From: Hymenobacter setariae
GTDB lineage: Bacteria; Bacteroidota; Bacteroidia; Cytophagales; Hymenobacteraceae
Direction: 5' to 3'
NCBI RefSeq assembly: GCF_007713685.1
Contig: NZ_VMRJ01000001.1
Coordinates: 248,001-312,000, forward strand
DNA length: 64,000 nt
Part shown: positions 53,826 through 63,627 of the stretch, one piece after another
Layout: each line of letters begins with the position of its first letter
Numbering within the stretch: the stretch's first letter is position 1
The notes under the pieces: generated by a model
What the model was told of the DNA's origin: nothing
Database searches by the model: none
What the model saw: only the letters and a program-made list of their open reading frames with translations
Position numbers and translations under genes: made by a program

Positions 53826-53833
53826 CAAAAGTA
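53826..53833 (-). promoter_or_regulatory. Possible -7 element for the 39-residue peptide
   Basis: On the minus strand TACTTTTG matches TAnnTTTG. The transcript would have a 5' region of about 115 nt that includes the hairpin at 53743-53775. No TTG is found 19-21 nt away. Confidence 0.4.
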
Positions 53834-53851
53834 AACGCAACACCTAGTAGC

Positions 53852-54334
53852 ATGGTTATTCTGCTTGACTTAGATGGGGTCTTAATCACTACCCCGCACT
53901 GGCGAGCAGTCGAAAACGAGCCCGATGGCTTCTTCAAATTCGATGCTCGTGCCACGGCGAACCTCGCCACCATCTTAGCCGAAACCAACGCAGCACTAGT
54001 GCTCACGACCTCGCACCGCATCAATCATTCCCTAGCCGAATGGGCTGCGTTTTTTCAAATACGGGGCCTAGCGCCGGCCGCTATCAGCAAGGTCAACGAC
54101 CGCACTACGCTGCCCCCAGCGGGCTCCCGAGCCGATGAGGTTGCAGCGTGGGTAGCCGCACACGGCACGCTTGCCAACTACGTTGTGCTCGACGATGACC
54201 TATCGCTGCATGGCTTACCCCCAGCCATCAAAAGCCGGTGCGTTATTACTAAACCCTTACTAGGTCTGGATGCGGACGCAACCCAACAGGCACTGCATAT
54301 CTTGCGCAGCTACCCGGCCTTACCTATCCTATGA
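53852..54334 (+). CDS. HAD-like protein (Swiss-army-knife RNA-repair type)
   Basis: The 160-residue protein has HAD motif I at its very start (VILLDLDGVLITTPHWRAVE), motif II ALVLTTSHRINHSLAEW and an acidic motif VVLDDDLSLHGL. The small size without a cap fits the HAD family known from RNA-repair 'SAK' proteins and stand-alone relatives. The exact role is unknown. It overlaps the next gene by 4 nt (ATGA). Confidence 0.8.
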   Translation: MVILLDLDGVLITTPHWRAVENEPDGFFKFDARATANLATILAETNAALVLTTSHRINHSLAEWAAFFQIRGLAPAAISKVNDRTTLPPAGSRADEVAAWVAAHGTLANYVVLDDDLSLHGLPPAIKSRCVITKPLLGLDADATQQALHILRSYPALPIL

Positions 54335-54759
54335 ACTGGCTTCCCCTGGCCCTGTTTACGGCCCTGTGCCTAGCGGGCTACAATTTCTTTATCAAGCTGG
54401 CGGCTGAGCACCTGCCACCCGCCGTAGGCGCGGTAGTGCTACAGTTGGTGGCTGCCGGCCTGGGCGCAGCATGGCTCGTACGCCTCAAGCTGCAGGGGCA
54501 GCCGCTAGCGGTTTCGGGCAAGGGCCTGGGGCTGGCAGCGTTAGCTGGGTTGAGTGTAGGGTTGGCCGAAATACTAACCTTTGTGGTGTTTAAGCGTGGG
54601 GTACCAGCCTCGGTGGGCACGCCAGTTATCGTGGGCGGCTCGGTGCTGCTAGCGGCCGTGCTCGGGCTAGTAGTATTGCGCGAAGCCCTAACCCTCGGGC
54701 AAGCCGGCGGGCTACTGCTCATAGTGGCGGGCATCGCGCTGCTGGCGCGGGGGCACTAA
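54331..54759 (+). CDS. EamA/DMT-family half transporter
   Basis: The 142-residue protein has five hydrophobic segments and a single EamA unit (LPLALFTALCLAGYNFFIKL, LPPAVGAVVLQLVAAGLG, AEILTFVVFKRGVPASVG, VLLAAVLGLVVLREALTLGQ, AGGLLLIVAGIALLARGH). Most EamA transporters have two such units, so it probably works as a dimer, like small multidrug-resistance-type proteins. It overlaps the HAD gene by 4 nt. Substrate unknown. Confidence 0.85.
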   Translation: MNWLPLALFTALCLAGYNFFIKLAAEHLPPAVGAVVLQLVAAGLGAAWLVRLKLQGQPLAVSGKGLGLAALAGLSVGLAEILTFVVFKRGVPASVGTPVIVGGSVLLAAVLGLVVLREALTLGQAGGLLLIVAGIALLARGH

Positions 54760-54830
54760 GCGAAGCGCAGAGCCACGCTACCAAACTGCGACTTGCTAAA
54801 CCCCGACACACTGGGGCGGTTTAGCCTGCG

Positions 54831-55481
54831 ATGAAAGCATTTATTTTCGACCTCAACGGCACGATGGTCCACGACATGGACTACCACACCAAGGCCTGGC
54901 AGCACATCTTCAACCACGACCTAGGCGGCAACTTTACCTGGGACGAAGTGAAGCCCCAGATGTACGGCAAAAATGCCGAAGTACTCGAACGGATGTTTGG
55001 TACCGAACGCTTTACGGCCGAAGAAGTAGCGCAGCTCTCCTTGGCCAAGGAAACCCGCTACCAGGAAGAGTTTCGGCCGCACCTGCGGCTACTACCGGGG
55101 CTAGCCGAGTTTCTGGCCGCCGCCCATGCGCGCGGCATTGGGCTCGCTATTGGGTCGGCCGCCATCCCCTTTAATATCGACTTCGTGGTGGATGGCCTAG
55201 AACTCCGGTCGTATTTCCCGACCATCGTGAGCGCCGACGACGTGACACTGAGCAAGCCCCACCCCGAAACGTTTCTTAAAGCAGCCGAACTGCTAGGCGT
55301 AGCCCCGGCCGATTGCCTCGTGTTTGAGGACGTGCCCAAGGGCGTGGAAGCCGCCGCCCGCGCTGGTATGCAGGCCGTGGTACTCACCACTACGCACCCC
55401 GCCAGCGACTTCACCGAGCTACCCAACGTGCTGCACTTCGCGCCCGACTTTACGGATGCGTTTTTTCAGACCTTGCTCTAG
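54831..55481 (+). CDS. HAD hydrolase, beta-phosphoglucomutase-like
   Basis: The 216-residue protein has motif I AFIFDLNGTMVHDMDYHTKA (Asn in place of the second motif Asp neighbour: DLNGTM), a four-helix cap, motif II IGLAIGSAAIPFNIDFVVDG and the end VTLSKPHPETFLKAAELLGV with LVFEDVPKGVEAAARAGMQA. It fits the beta-PGM/phosphatase subfamily. DxN instead of DxD in motif I is a notable change, because the second Asp acts as acid/base in most members; it may be a pseudo-mutase or have another proton donor. Confidence 0.85.
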   Translation: MKAFIFDLNGTMVHDMDYHTKAWQHIFNHDLGGNFTWDEVKPQMYGKNAEVLERMFGTERFTAEEVAQLSLAKETRYQEEFRPHLRLLPGLAEFLAAAHARGIGLAIGSAAIPFNIDFVVDGLELRSYFPTIVSADDVTLSKPHPETFLKAAELLGVAPADCLVFEDVPKGVEAAARAGMQAVVLTTTHPASDFTELPNVLHFAPDFTDAFFQTLL

Positions 55482-55489
55482 GACCTAGG

Positions 55490-56056
55490 TTACAGAAAGG
55501 CCTGTAACTCGGCCCATACGCGGTGCGTGGGCAGGCCCATCACATTGAAGTACGAGCCTTCGAGGCGGTCGATGCCGACGAGGCCCAACCAGTCTTGGGC
55601 GCCGTAGGCGCCGGCTTTGTCGAAGGGGCGGTAATTGGCTACGTAGAAGGCAATTTCTTCTTCGCTCAAGGTCCGAAAATGCACAGTGGTTTCGTCGGCA
55701 AATACGACGGGCGCGCGGCCGTCGCCGGGTAGCAGACACACGCCGGTGTACACCTGGTGGGCGCGGCCCTGCAGGCGGGTCAGCATCTGGCGAGCCTCGG
55801 CCGCGTCGGCGGGCTTGTTGAGCACGTCGTCACCTAGGCACACGATGGTATCGGCGGTGAGCAGTACTTCGTCGGCCCCTAGGTCGGCGCGGTAGGCCTC
55901 GGCCTTATGACGGGCCAGATACTCAGCAATTTCGGCCCGGCGCAGGTGCTCGGGAAAACTTTCATCGACCTCACGCAGGCGGATTTCATACGTCAGCCCG
56001 AGGTCGGTGAGCAGTTGGCGGCGGCGCGGCGAGCCGGAGGCAAGAATCAGGTTCAA
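55490..56056 (-). CDS. Maf-like nucleoside triphosphate pyrophosphatase
   Basis: The 188-residue Maf protein hydrolyses non-canonical or modified dTTP/UTP-type nucleotides. It has LILASGSPRRRQLLTDLGLT, the acidic LLTADTIVCLGDDVLNKPAD, and GAYGAQDWLGLVGIDRLEGS with YFNVMGLPTHRVW. It starts at the TTG at 56056; no in-frame ATG lies nearby. The YhdE/YceF subgroup cannot be fixed by eye, but GAYG and the C-terminal VMGLP fit the YhdE type. Confidence 0.93.
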   Translation of the reverse strand: MNLILASGSPRRRQLLTDLGLTYEIRLREVDESFPEHLRRAEIAEYLARHKAEAYRADLGADEVLLTADTIVCLGDDVLNKPADAAEARQMLTRLQGRAHQVYTGVCLLPGDGRAPVVFADETTVHFRTLSEEEIAFYVANYRPFDKAGAYGAQDWLGLVGIDRLEGSYFNVMGLPTHRVWAELQAFL

Positions 56057-56104
56057 GAGTAAAGGGGGCGCTTAGTGATTAGTAAATAACAGAACTACCA
56101 GTTT

Positions 56105-57454
56105 TTATGCCTCAGAGCCCACCGACTGGAAATATCGGTCAAAAGCCGACGCGTTCGCCCCGTCCTCCAAGCTAGTGAAGAGTAATCCGGCCAGCGTTTT
56201 GGGAAAGAAGAAAGTGGACTTAGCTGGCATCACGGCGCCCGAGTGACACACGGCTTCGACCTGGGTCATGGTGACCTCATTGGTGAGAAAGGCGGCGCGG
56301 GCTTCGCCCCTATCTACTTGCTGCAGGCACTCGGCCAGGCCACGCACGTAGGCCACCCCCGGCCAAGCGCGCTGAGCGTCAGGGCCTACGATGCCCAGCA
56401 CTTTTTCGAGCACGAAGAAATGCAGTACCGTCAGGTCGAGGTCTTTGACCTCGGGCGTCGTATCCCAGCTTAGCTCGGCGTGCACCTCGGGGCGCAGGCG
56501 CAGCTTGTAGGCAGCCCCGCCCCCTAGGTAGAGCCCAAAGGCCCAGCGGCGGCCAGCAATCACCTCGGGCAGGTCCTGAGCCTCGGCCTGGGGCAGCACC
56601 GTGAAGTAAACAGCTAACCGGGTCAGCAGCTCCTCATCACTGAGATTGCCTGGCAGCTCGCGTAGCACCCGGTGGGTAGGCAAGATGCGCAAGTCGTCGC
56701 TAGCAGCATTGGTGAGATACATGAGGTGGTAGTTCCAAGGCTCGCGGCCGCTGTAGGCGCCGGGGCCGGCAGCCAGCTCACGCGCCTGGCGGTAGGCCAA
56801 TGAGCCTTCGTAGCGGTGGTGCCCATCGGCCAAGATGACCTGCCGCGACGCCAACACTTGCTGAAAACGCTGAATAGTCGAGGCATCCTGAATAACGGCC
56901 AGCACGTCTCGGGCGCCTTGGTAGTCTTCCTCGGTCTGGCAGAGCGGGTCCAAAATGGCCTCGTCCATGAGCGCCTCGAGTTCAAAGCGTTCGTCGCGGT
57001 ACAGCCCGTGGGTGGCACTAGACTGAAAGCGCAGGGCGGCCAGCAGCTCGGCCCGGTCATTAACGGCGGCGGGCAGCGTGTTTTCGTGGCGCAGCACCAC
57101 GTTCTCGGCCCAGTCGTAGGCCCGAATGTGGGCTATAAAGCCCTTGCGGCAGCGCTCGCGGGCCTCGCCCGGCAGCCGGAAATACTGGTAGTACACGTAG
57201 ATGCCCGGCAGTCCATCTTGCCGCAGCACGCCCTCGGCTTGCCAGCGGGCCAGCCGCGCCGCGGCAGCGGCGTGGGGCGGTACTTCGCCCTCGGCGCGCG
57301 GCACCGAAAGATGAATGCTGTTGCAGGGGTTTTGATAGAGCGCCTCGCGCTGGCGCACGCTTACCACGTCGAAGAGCGGCGACACCACTGCGTCGATATC
57401 GGCGCTTAGGGTTGGGCTATAGCGCCAGCCGCGCACGGGTTGAATTTCAGCCAA
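56105..57454 (-). CDS. DUF1015 family protein
   Basis: The 449-residue protein is a DUF1015 member: IQPVRGWRYSPTLSADIDAV at the start, NPCNSIHLSVPRAEG, GIYVYYQYFRLPGEARERCR, and VILADGHHRYEGSLAYRQAR, which is the family hallmark. The end TQVEAVCHSGAVMPAKSTFF is also typical. The catalytic role of DUF1015 is not established; some relatives are found near serine genes. Here no serine gene is beside it. Confidence 0.9.
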   Translation of the reverse strand: MAEIQPVRGWRYSPTLSADIDAVVSPLFDVVSVRQREALYQNPCNSIHLSVPRAEGEVPPHAAAAARLARWQAEGVLRQDGLPGIYVYYQYFRLPGEARERCRKGFIAHIRAYDWAENVVLRHENTLPAAVNDRAELLAALRFQSSATHGLYRDERFELEALMDEAILDPLCQTEEDYQGARDVLAVIQDASTIQRFQQVLASRQVILADGHHRYEGSLAYRQARELAAGPGAYSGREPWNYHLMYLTNAASDDLRILPTHRVLRELPGNLSDEELLTRLAVYFTVLPQAEAQDLPEVIAGRRWAFGLYLGGGAAYKLRLRPEVHAELSWDTTPEVKDLDLTVLHFFVLEKVLGIVGPDAQRAWPGVAYVRGLAECLQQVDRGEARAAFLTNEVTMTQVEAVCHSGAVMPAKSTFFFPKTLAGLLFTSLEDGANASAFDRYFQSVGSEA

Positions 57455-57581
57455 AAGCGTAATGGACGTAATTTAGATAATAAGCGTAATTATTGAGTAG
57501 TGAGAAGCAGGTGGTATAATCAATAGCTTTTCAACGCTAGTGACTAGGACATTAAGCCAATTAACCCCTACTCCCACCACC

Positions 57582-58235
57582 CTAGGGGGCTAGGCGACTA
57601 ATTTTCCAGCCTTCGCCTTCGCGCTCATATACCAGGCGGTCGTGCAGGCGGCTGGGGCGGCCCTGCCAGAACTCGATGCGCGTAGGGCGCAGCACGTAGC
57701 CCCCCCAGTGCGGCGGGCGCGGCAGCGGGTTTTGGTCGGCAAAACGGGCTTCTATATCGTGCTCGCGGCCTTCAAGCGCCTCACGGCTTTCGATGGGCTG
57801 GCTCTGGGGCGAGGCCCAGGCGCCCACCTGGCTGCCGCGCGGCCGGCTCTGGAAGTAGGCCGTCGATACGTCTTCGGGAGCTTTTTCAACTCGGCCTTCT
57901 ACCCGCACCTGGCGCTCGAGGCCGGGCCAGAAGAAGTTGAGCGCGGCCAGCGGCTGGGCAGCCAACTCGTGTCCCTTGCGCGAGTCGTAGTTGGAGTAAA
58001 ACAGAAAGCCCGCGTCGTCGGGCAGGCCCTTAAGCAGCAACACCCGGGTACTAGGCTGGCCGGTGGCCGCATCTACGGTAGCCAGGGTGAGGGCAGCGGG
58101 CTCGGGCAGCTGAGCGGCCACGGCCTCGTCGAGCCACTGCCGAAACTGGCGCACGGCATCGGGCAGCACGTCGGTTTCGAGCAAAGTGCGCTGGGCGTAG
58201 GTTTGGCGCAGTTCGGCGAGTTCGGCGTCGGTCAT
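57582..58235 (-). CDS. pdxH: Pyridoxamine 5'-phosphate oxidase
   Basis: PdxH makes pyridoxal phosphate with FMN. The protein of 217 residues starts at the ATG at 58235 ([20 protein letters not shown]); the open frame reaches 58316 but the first 27 codons overlap the next gene. It has [74 protein letters not shown] and the end [23 protein letters not shown] made here would serve HisC and the D-amino-acid enzyme. Confidence 0.95.
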   Translation of the reverse strand: MTDAELAELRQTYAQRTLLETDVLPDAVRQFRQWLDEAVAAQLPEPAALTLATVDAATGQPSTRVLLLKGLPDDAGFLFYSNYDSRKGHELAAQPLAALNFFWPGLERQVRVEGRVEKAPEDVSTAYFQSRPRGSQVGAWASPQSQPIESREALEGREHDIEARFADQNPLPRPPHWGGYVLRPTRIEFWQGRPSRLHDRLVYEREGEGWKISRLAP

Positions 58236-58282
58236 GGGCGAGATAGAGCGAAAAGAGGGGGGAAAAGAAACCAGTGGGCACC

Positions 58283-60247
58283 CTAGGGCTTGGGCTGCCA
58301 TTCGTAGAGCGACCAACTGCCTTGGTGGCGCAGGCGGCGCATGTGCTGCTCGCGAATGAAGCTGGGCGTGCGCTCGAAAAGTGCGAGCACCTCGGGAAAC
58401 CGTGTAAGCTGCTCGCGGTAAAAATTGTTGCGGCCGTCGTAGTAGGCTGTATCCAAAAACACTAGGATGGGGCGCTTATCGAGACGGGCCAGCAGGGCCG
58501 GACTGGGGCCGCCAGGGCGGAACATAGACTGCAATTCGGCCGCCTGGTAGCCAGGCGTGCGGCCGGCTTTGTTTGACATCAGGGGCAGGCCCGTGACGAT
58601 GCCCAACTGGTAGCCAGTGTTGCAATGCGGGTCATCGGGGTCTACTCCTAGGTAGGGAAGGTCGTCGACCTTGGTGCCCTGGTGCCAGTATGGCAGCGGC
58701 AGTAGCGCCTGGTAGCGCCCGGGCTCGGGCCAGCCTACTAGCTCGCGCACGGCGATGGTGGCGGGCTCGCGCAGCAGGTTTACCCGCGTAAGCCCATTGC
58801 GGTAAAACTTGGTAGCGTGCACCATATCAATCACGGCCAGGCCCACTAGCACCACCCATAGCACCTGCAAGCCCCGGCGGCGCAGTGCCCCCGCCTGCTG
58901 CCACGCCAGGCCCGCGTACCAGGCAAAGCCTAGCACCAGCGCCCACCAGAAGGGCCACACAAAGCGCCCTAGGGCGCGAAACTGCGTGACGCGCACCGTG
59001 ACCTTATGCAGCCACAGAAAGGGGTTGAGGTAGTTGTTGAGCACATAGCTGTCATTGTCGAGGTGAATCTCCTCGCCCAGCGCCACCAGCAGCACCGGCA
59101 GCGTGGCCAGCAGCAGCAGGCCCAAAAAATCGCGGGTTGGGTGGCCAGGGGCCGGCAGCACTGGTAACAGCGCCGGGCTGGCCGTGGCTGGGGCTTGGCC
59201 CCCCGCCTGCGGCCGCTGCTGCCACCAACGCACAGCGGCTAGCACACCTACTGCCACCAGGCCGTAAAGCACAAAGGCACCTAGGTAGGAACTAGACTCG
59301 TAGGGCACGGTGGCTGTGCGCTCAAGCAAGAATTTTATTTTGTTGTAGTCGTAGCTTTTGAACAGGCTAGTAAACTGAAATTTCCACTCTATCCAGTCGT
59401 AGCCATCGCTGCCAGCTGGGCGCTCGCTACTACGGGCATCCAGCACCTGTAGCAGCCCAAACGTGAACACCAGCGTGGCCGCCAGCACGGCAGCCCCCCA
59501 GCCGGCCAGTTGGCGCCAAGGGCGCTGGGCGCGGGCCTCACGGCCTATCCACAACAACAGGAACAGCCCCGTCCACATCCCCATCACGCCTAGGTAGTAG
59601 AAATGCACCCAGCTCGCCGCGATTAGCCCTAGGCCCAGCGCCAGCCACCAGCGCGCTAGCGGGCGGCCTGCCCGCCAGGCCCCGTAAAGGCCTTGCAACA
59701 GCCACAAGGGACCTAGCACGGCCGGCGTGTACGACAAGGCCAAGTGCCCCACCCCTAGGCGCGCAGCCTGCGGCCCTAGCCAAGGCATAGCTAGGCTTAG
59801 CAGCAGCGCCACCCAGCCCGGCACCCCTAGGCGCCGCAGAATACTCAGCAGCAGCAGCGTGCCCAGCACCATACCCGACAAAATGAATACGTCGAACAGG
59901 TACAGCCCGTAGGGCGCCAGCGCCGGCACCGCCCGCACCAGCCAGTGCAGCGGAATGCTGAAGCCCGGCGCAATGTCGGTGTAGAAGATGTACTCCCCGA
60001 AAGGGTAATTGGTACCGTGGTCGAGAAGCCCCTGGCTAAGCGGCTGCCGCAGAAATGTAGCCAGCGAGTAATAGCTGCGGATGCCATCGTAGTAGTCTAC
60101 TACCAAGTACTGGCCGGGGTGCACTAGCAGGCGGGCAAAGGTGCGGCCAACCAGCAGCAGTTGAAGCAGGCCAGCGGCTAGCAGCCAGCGCCAGCCGGCG
60201 GGCTGGCCGCCGGCCACCGCCGGAGGCGCGGAAGCAAGAGACGTCAT
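58283..60247 (-). CDS. Large polytopic membrane protein, glycosyltransferase-C-like
   Basis: The 654-residue protein has about ten hydrophobic segments in the first 500 residues and a soluble C-terminal part of about 130. The first loop ([20 protein letters not shown], then [20 protein letters not shown]) carries acidic residues at the position where GT-C enzymes keep their catalytic Asp/Glu. This supports a lipid-linked-sugar transferase, but no family can be named with confidence. The C-terminal part has the segment [20 protein letters not shown]. It is separated from pdxH by 47 nt. Confidence 0.6.
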   Translation of the reverse strand: MTSLASAPPAVAGGQPAGWRWLLAAGLLQLLLVGRTFARLLVHPGQYLVVDYYDGIRSYYSLATFLRQPLSQGLLDHGTNYPFGEYIFYTDIAPGFSIPLHWLVRAVPALAPYGLYLFDVFILSGMVLGTLLLLSILRRLGVPGWVALLLSLAMPWLGPQAARLGVGHLALSYTPAVLGPLWLLQGLYGAWRAGRPLARWWLALGLGLIAASWVHFYYLGVMGMWTGLFLLLWIGREARAQRPWRQLAGWGAAVLAATLVFTFGLLQVLDARSSERPAGSDGYDWIEWKFQFTSLFKSYDYNKIKFLLERTATVPYESSSYLGAFVLYGLVAVGVLAAVRWWQQRPQAGGQAPATASPALLPVLPAPGHPTRDFLGLLLLATLPVLLVALGEEIHLDNDSYVLNNYLNPFLWLHKVTVRVTQFRALGRFVWPFWWALVLGFAWYAGLAWQQAGALRRRGLQVLWVVLVGLAVIDMVHATKFYRNGLTRVNLLREPATIAVRELVGWPEPGRYQALLPLPYWHQGTKVDDLPYLGVDPDDPHCNTGYQLGIVTGLPLMSNKAGRTPGYQAAELQSMFRPGGPSPALLARLDKRPILVFLDTAYYDGRNNFYREQLTRFPEVLALFERTPSFIREQHMRRLRHQGSWSLYEWQPKP

Positions 60248-60430
60248 GAAGTGCGCAAAACAACGATAGCGAAGCCTCGGGCCGGTGGGCCAGGCGCGGG
60301 CAAAGGTAGCGGCCCACCGTGCCCTAGCCCGGAACCCTTTCGGGCGGTGGGCGGCTTATCACACCCTAGGGGCTGCGTTTTGCGTAGCTTACTTTCCGTC
60401 ACGATTTGGTTTTGTTACCCTGCCTTACCC

Positions 60431-60988
60431 ATGAAGCCCGGTACCCTTCTTATTTCACAGCCCTTCTTAGGCGACCCCAACTTCGAGCGTAGCGTGGTGG
60501 TGCTCTGCCGCCACCACCCCGAAGAGGGGGCGTTTGGGCTGGTCCTCACCCGCCCCACGGAGGCCACTCTCGGGCAGGTGCTCGACCTACCCGGGGGCGA
60601 AGCCAGCCCTGCTGCCGCCCTGCCGCTGCACGTGGGCGGGCCCGTACAACCTGACACCCTGCATTTTTTGCACCAGCAAGCCGACCTGCCCGGCGCCCAG
60701 CCTCTGGGCCAAGATGTGTATTGGTCGGGCGACTTCGACGTACTTATTGGCCTGATAAACAGCGGGACTATCGCACCTAGCAGTGTCCGCTTATTTGTGG
60801 GCTATTCGGGCTGGTCGGCAGGCCAGCTAGAAGAGGAAATTGAACGCGGCTCCTGGATTCGGCAGCCCGCTAGTGCCGGGAAAGTATTTACTTTGGAGTC
60901 TGATGCGTTCTGGCAGGGCATCTTGCGCGAAAAAGGCGGTCGCTTCCGGGCCCTGTCCAATTATCCGGTTGACCCCCGCCTCAATTAA
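60431..60988 (+). CDS. YqgE/AlgH family protein
   Basis: The 186-residue protein starts at the ATG at 60431 (KPGTLLISQPFLGDPNFERS), the usual family start; the upstream extension to 60251 has no similarity to the family. Typical blocks: FERSVVVLCRHHPEEGAFGL, VLTRPTEATLGQVLDLPGGE, LHVGGPVQPDTLHFLHQQAD and VRLFVGYSGWSAGQLEEEIE with GSWIRQPA. Function is not established. It lies 90 nt before the DUF349 gene. Confidence 0.92.
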   Translation: MKPGTLLISQPFLGDPNFERSVVVLCRHHPEEGAFGLVLTRPTEATLGQVLDLPGGEASPAAALPLHVGGPVQPDTLHFLHQQADLPGAQPLGQDVYWSGDFDVLIGLINSGTIAPSSVRLFVGYSGWSAGQLEEEIERGSWIRQPASAGKVFTLESDAFWQGILREKGGRFRALSNYPVDPRLN

Positions 60989-61077
60989 TTTTTTTCGATT
61001 TCTGACCCGCGTCCGGCTTCGGCCCCTTGCTTTTCACGTTCCGGCCCGGTGCCGGGAGCCGGCTTTTGTTTTTGTTT

Positions 61078-63519
61078 ATGCTACCCGAAGAAACCCCCAC
61101 CCCCGCTTCGTCGACGCCCACTGAGGGCACGCCTGCCGACCGCATGAGCATCTTGGAAGCTCGCTTGGCCGAAATCCGCGCCAAGCAAGGCGAAGTGCCA
61201 GCTGCTTCTAATACACCCGACGCCGCGTCAAGCCCGGCTGCCCCGGCCCTGAGCGACACCCCCGCCGCCGCCGCCGTGCCCCCCGGGGGCGGAGCCACGC
61301 AAACTGAGGCCGACCCACTGCTTTCGGAGCCGGGTCTGAGCGATGCCACTGGTGTGCCAGCCCCGGCTCCGGTGAACGCGCCTACCCCCACCGATGCCTT
61401 ACAAGCCCCCGAAGCAGCTGCCGCGGCCGAAACGGCCCAGCACGTACCCAACGAGGTAGCCGCCGAGCAATTCTCGGCGCCACAGGCTCGGGCCGTGGCT
61501 CACTACGGCGATGACATGGCCCCTGGTGCCGATAACGATACCGCGCCGAGCACTTCGACCTCGGAAGGCAATAGCACGGCGCCCGCCGACGAAGCAGCCC
61601 CCGTGCACACGCTTGCTCGCGCTGAGGACATCGACAATACGCCCGACGAGGTGGCCACTCTGCCAACCTCGGCTACGGAGTCGGCCGCCGAAGCGCACCA
61701 GGCGGAGGTAGCGCACATCGCGGCCGAAACGGAGCATTCGGAAGAAGCAACAGGTGAAGAAGCCGACCACTACGTACCCGAAACTCCGGCGCCCGACTTT
61801 GCCGAGCTTGACTTGGAAAGCCAAGCTTCTTACCTAGTGGGCCTGCTGCGCCGCCCCGACGCGCGCCGCAATCGCCAGCAGATTTTTGAGCTCAATCGCC
61901 AATACGAAACCAACGTGGCCGCTGCCCGCGCCGCCTCGCGCCAGAAGCTGGCTGAGGACGCTAACGCGCCTCAGGAGTTTAGCTTCCAGCCCCCAGCTAG
62001 CCAAGCCGAGCTCAACAAAGCCCTGCAGGACTTCCGCGAAGGCCGCGCTCGCGATGCTAAAGCCGAAGACCAAAGCCGCGCCCAGAACCTGGCCCGCAAG
62101 CAAGAATTGCTCGGCCAGCTGCGCCAATTGGTAGAAAGCGCCGAGACGAAAGACAGCTCGCAAAAGCTGAAGCAGCTGCAAGCCGACTGGAAGGCTACCG
62201 GCCCGGTGCCCCAGACCGATAGCCAGGAAACCTGGAACACCTATCACGGCCTGCTCGACCGCTACTATGCCAACCAAGGCCGCTTCTATGAGCTGAAGGA
62301 ACTAGACCGCCGCCGCAACCAAGAGGCCAAGGAAGCCCTTATTGCCCGCGCGGAGGCTCTAAAAGATGCTCCTGGCATCAACAAGGCCCTAGATGAGCTG
62401 AAGAAGCTACACGATGAGTGGAAACACATTGGGCCGGTACCCGGCGAGCAGCGCGAGCCCCTGTGGCAGCGCTTCCTAGCTGCCTCCGAGGCTATTCACC
62501 TGCGCCGCAAGGAATTTGTAGATGTGCGCTCGGCACAGGAAAAAGAAAACCTGACCGTGAAGCAGGCCCTACTGGCCCGCGTGTTACCCTTCGCCGACTT
62601 CGCCACCGAGCGGGTAAACGAGTGGCGTTCGCGCACCGATGAACTGCAGGAGATTAAGAAAGAATGGGAAGCAGCTGGCCCAGTGCCCCGCGCCCAAGCC
62701 GACCAGCTCAATAAGCAGTACTGGAATGCCTATAAAGCATTCTTCAACCACAAAAATGAATTCTTTAAGAGCCTCGACTCAGAAAAGAATACCAACCTGC
62801 AAGCCAAGTATGCGCTTATCGAGCAGGCCGAGGCAGCGCAGCAAAATCCCGACTTCGAGGAGGCGCGCAGCGTGATTGTGCGGGTGCAGAAGGAGTGGAA
62901 AGATATTGGCCGGGTGCCCGAAAAACAGGCCGACAAAATCTGGAAGCGCTTCCGGGCCGCCTGCGACGGCGTGTTTGACCGCCCCAAGCAGGAGACGCGC
63001 CAGCGCGAGGAGCGTCAATCGGCAGCTAGTGCCGAGCAGGTTACTCGTTTGGATAAGATTGCGCAGCAAGTAGCGGCCCTATCGCCCTCCGAGCCAGGTA
63101 CCCTAGAAGGCTTCCGGGCCCTAGCAGCCGACTGGCAAACGCTTGACGCTACCGGCGACCATCCCGGTGCAGGCACTTCTGACCGTGGTGAAGAGCAGTT
63201 TCTTACGCTTATGGGCAAGTACTTGGACCAAACGGCTGGTATCACGCCAACCGACCGCGAGGATTTGCTTTTCCAATTGGAAATAGCTCGTTTAAAGGCG
63301 CGTCCTCAAGCTCAGCAGGCCTTCACGCGTAAGGAAACCAGCTTGCGCCGCGAAATCCAAGAATTGGAAAATGATGTAGCAACCCTGCAAACCAACCTGG
63401 ACTTCTTCGGCCGCTCTAAAAATGCTGACCAGTTGCGCCAGGAGTACCAGGGACGCATGAGCGAAACCAATGCCCGCGTTGCTAAGCTTAAAAAGCAACT
63501 CAAGCAACTGCGTAGCTAG
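61078..63519 (+). CDS. DUF349 repeat protein
   Basis: The 813-residue protein starts at the ATG at 61078 (MLPEETPTPASSTPTEG); an upstream ATG at 61027 adds residues with no family support. The first ~240 residues are low-complexity Ala/Pro/Glu. From about residue 270 come several DUF349 helical repeats with the signature W+..GPV (QADWKATGPVPQTDSQETWN, HDEWKHIGPVPGEQREPLWQ, KKEWEAAGPVPRAQADQLNK, QKEWKDIGRVPEKQADKIWK). A coiled-coil end (QELENDVATLQTNLDFFGRS) follows. The role in Bacteroidota is not known. A perfect terminator follows. Confidence 0.9.
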   Translation: MLPEETPTPASSTPTEGTPADRMSILEARLAEIRAKQGEVPAASNTPDAASSPAAPALSDTPAAAAVPPGGGATQTEADPLLSEPGLSDATGVPAPAPVNAPTPTDALQAPEAAAAAETAQHVPNEVAAEQFSAPQARAVAHYGDDMAPGADNDTAPSTSTSEGNSTAPADEAAPVHTLARAEDIDNTPDEVATLPTSATESAAEAHQAEVAHIAAETEHSEEATGEEADHYVPETPAPDFAELDLESQASYLVGLLRRPDARRNRQQIFELNRQYETNVAAARAASRQKLAEDANAPQEFSFQPPASQAELNKALQDFREGRARDAKAEDQSRAQNLARKQELLGQLRQLVESAETKDSSQKLKQLQADWKATGPVPQTDSQETWNTYHGLLDRYYANQGRFYELKELDRRRNQEAKEALIARAEALKDAPGINKALDELKKLHDEWKHIGPVPGEQREPLWQRFLAASEAIHLRRKEFVDVRSAQEKENLTVKQALLARVLPFADFATERVNEWRSRTDELQEIKKEWEAAGPVPRAQADQLNKQYWNAYKAFFNHKNEFFKSLDSEKNTNLQAKYALIEQAEAAQQNPDFEEARSVIVRVQKEWKDIGRVPEKQADKIWKRFRAACDGVFDRPKQETRQREERQSAASAEQVTRLDKIAQQVAALSPSEPGTLEGFRALAADWQTLDATGDHPGAGTSDRGEEQFLTLMGKYLDQTAGITPTDREDLLFQLEIARLKARPQAQQAFTRKETSLRREIQELENDVATLQTNLDFFGRSKNADQLRQEYQGRMSETNARVAKLKKQLKQLRS

Positions 63520-63533
63520 TAGCTCAGTCTCAA

Positions 63534-63577
63534 CCACTAAAAAAGCGAGTGCCCGAGGGCACTCGCTTTTTTAGTGG
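63534..63577. terminator. Terminator after the DUF349 gene
   Basis: CCACTAAAAAAGCGAGTGCC (63534-63553) is complementary to the right arm ending at 63577, giving an about 20-bp stem with a very short loop, followed by ten T. It is one of the strongest rho-independent terminators in the window. Confidence 0.9.
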
Positions 63578-63584
63578 TTTTTTT

Positions 63585-63615
63585 TTGGCACCAAGGTCTG
63601 GCGTGCTTACTTTTG
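63585..63615 (+). promoter_or_regulatory. Promoter of the tRNA-Thr gene
   Basis: TTG (63585-63587), 20 nt and TACTTTTG (63608-63615) match TTG-N19-21-TAnnTTTG. The tRNA begins 12 nt further on. Confidence 0.7.
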
Positions 63616-63627
63616 CACCACGATTAA

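Noticed and set aside
53464..53851. A 6S RNA, tmRNA or SRP RNA in the gpsA downstream gap
   Set aside because: The hairpins do not fit the known shapes of these RNAs; the small ORF with flanking terminators explains the stretch better.
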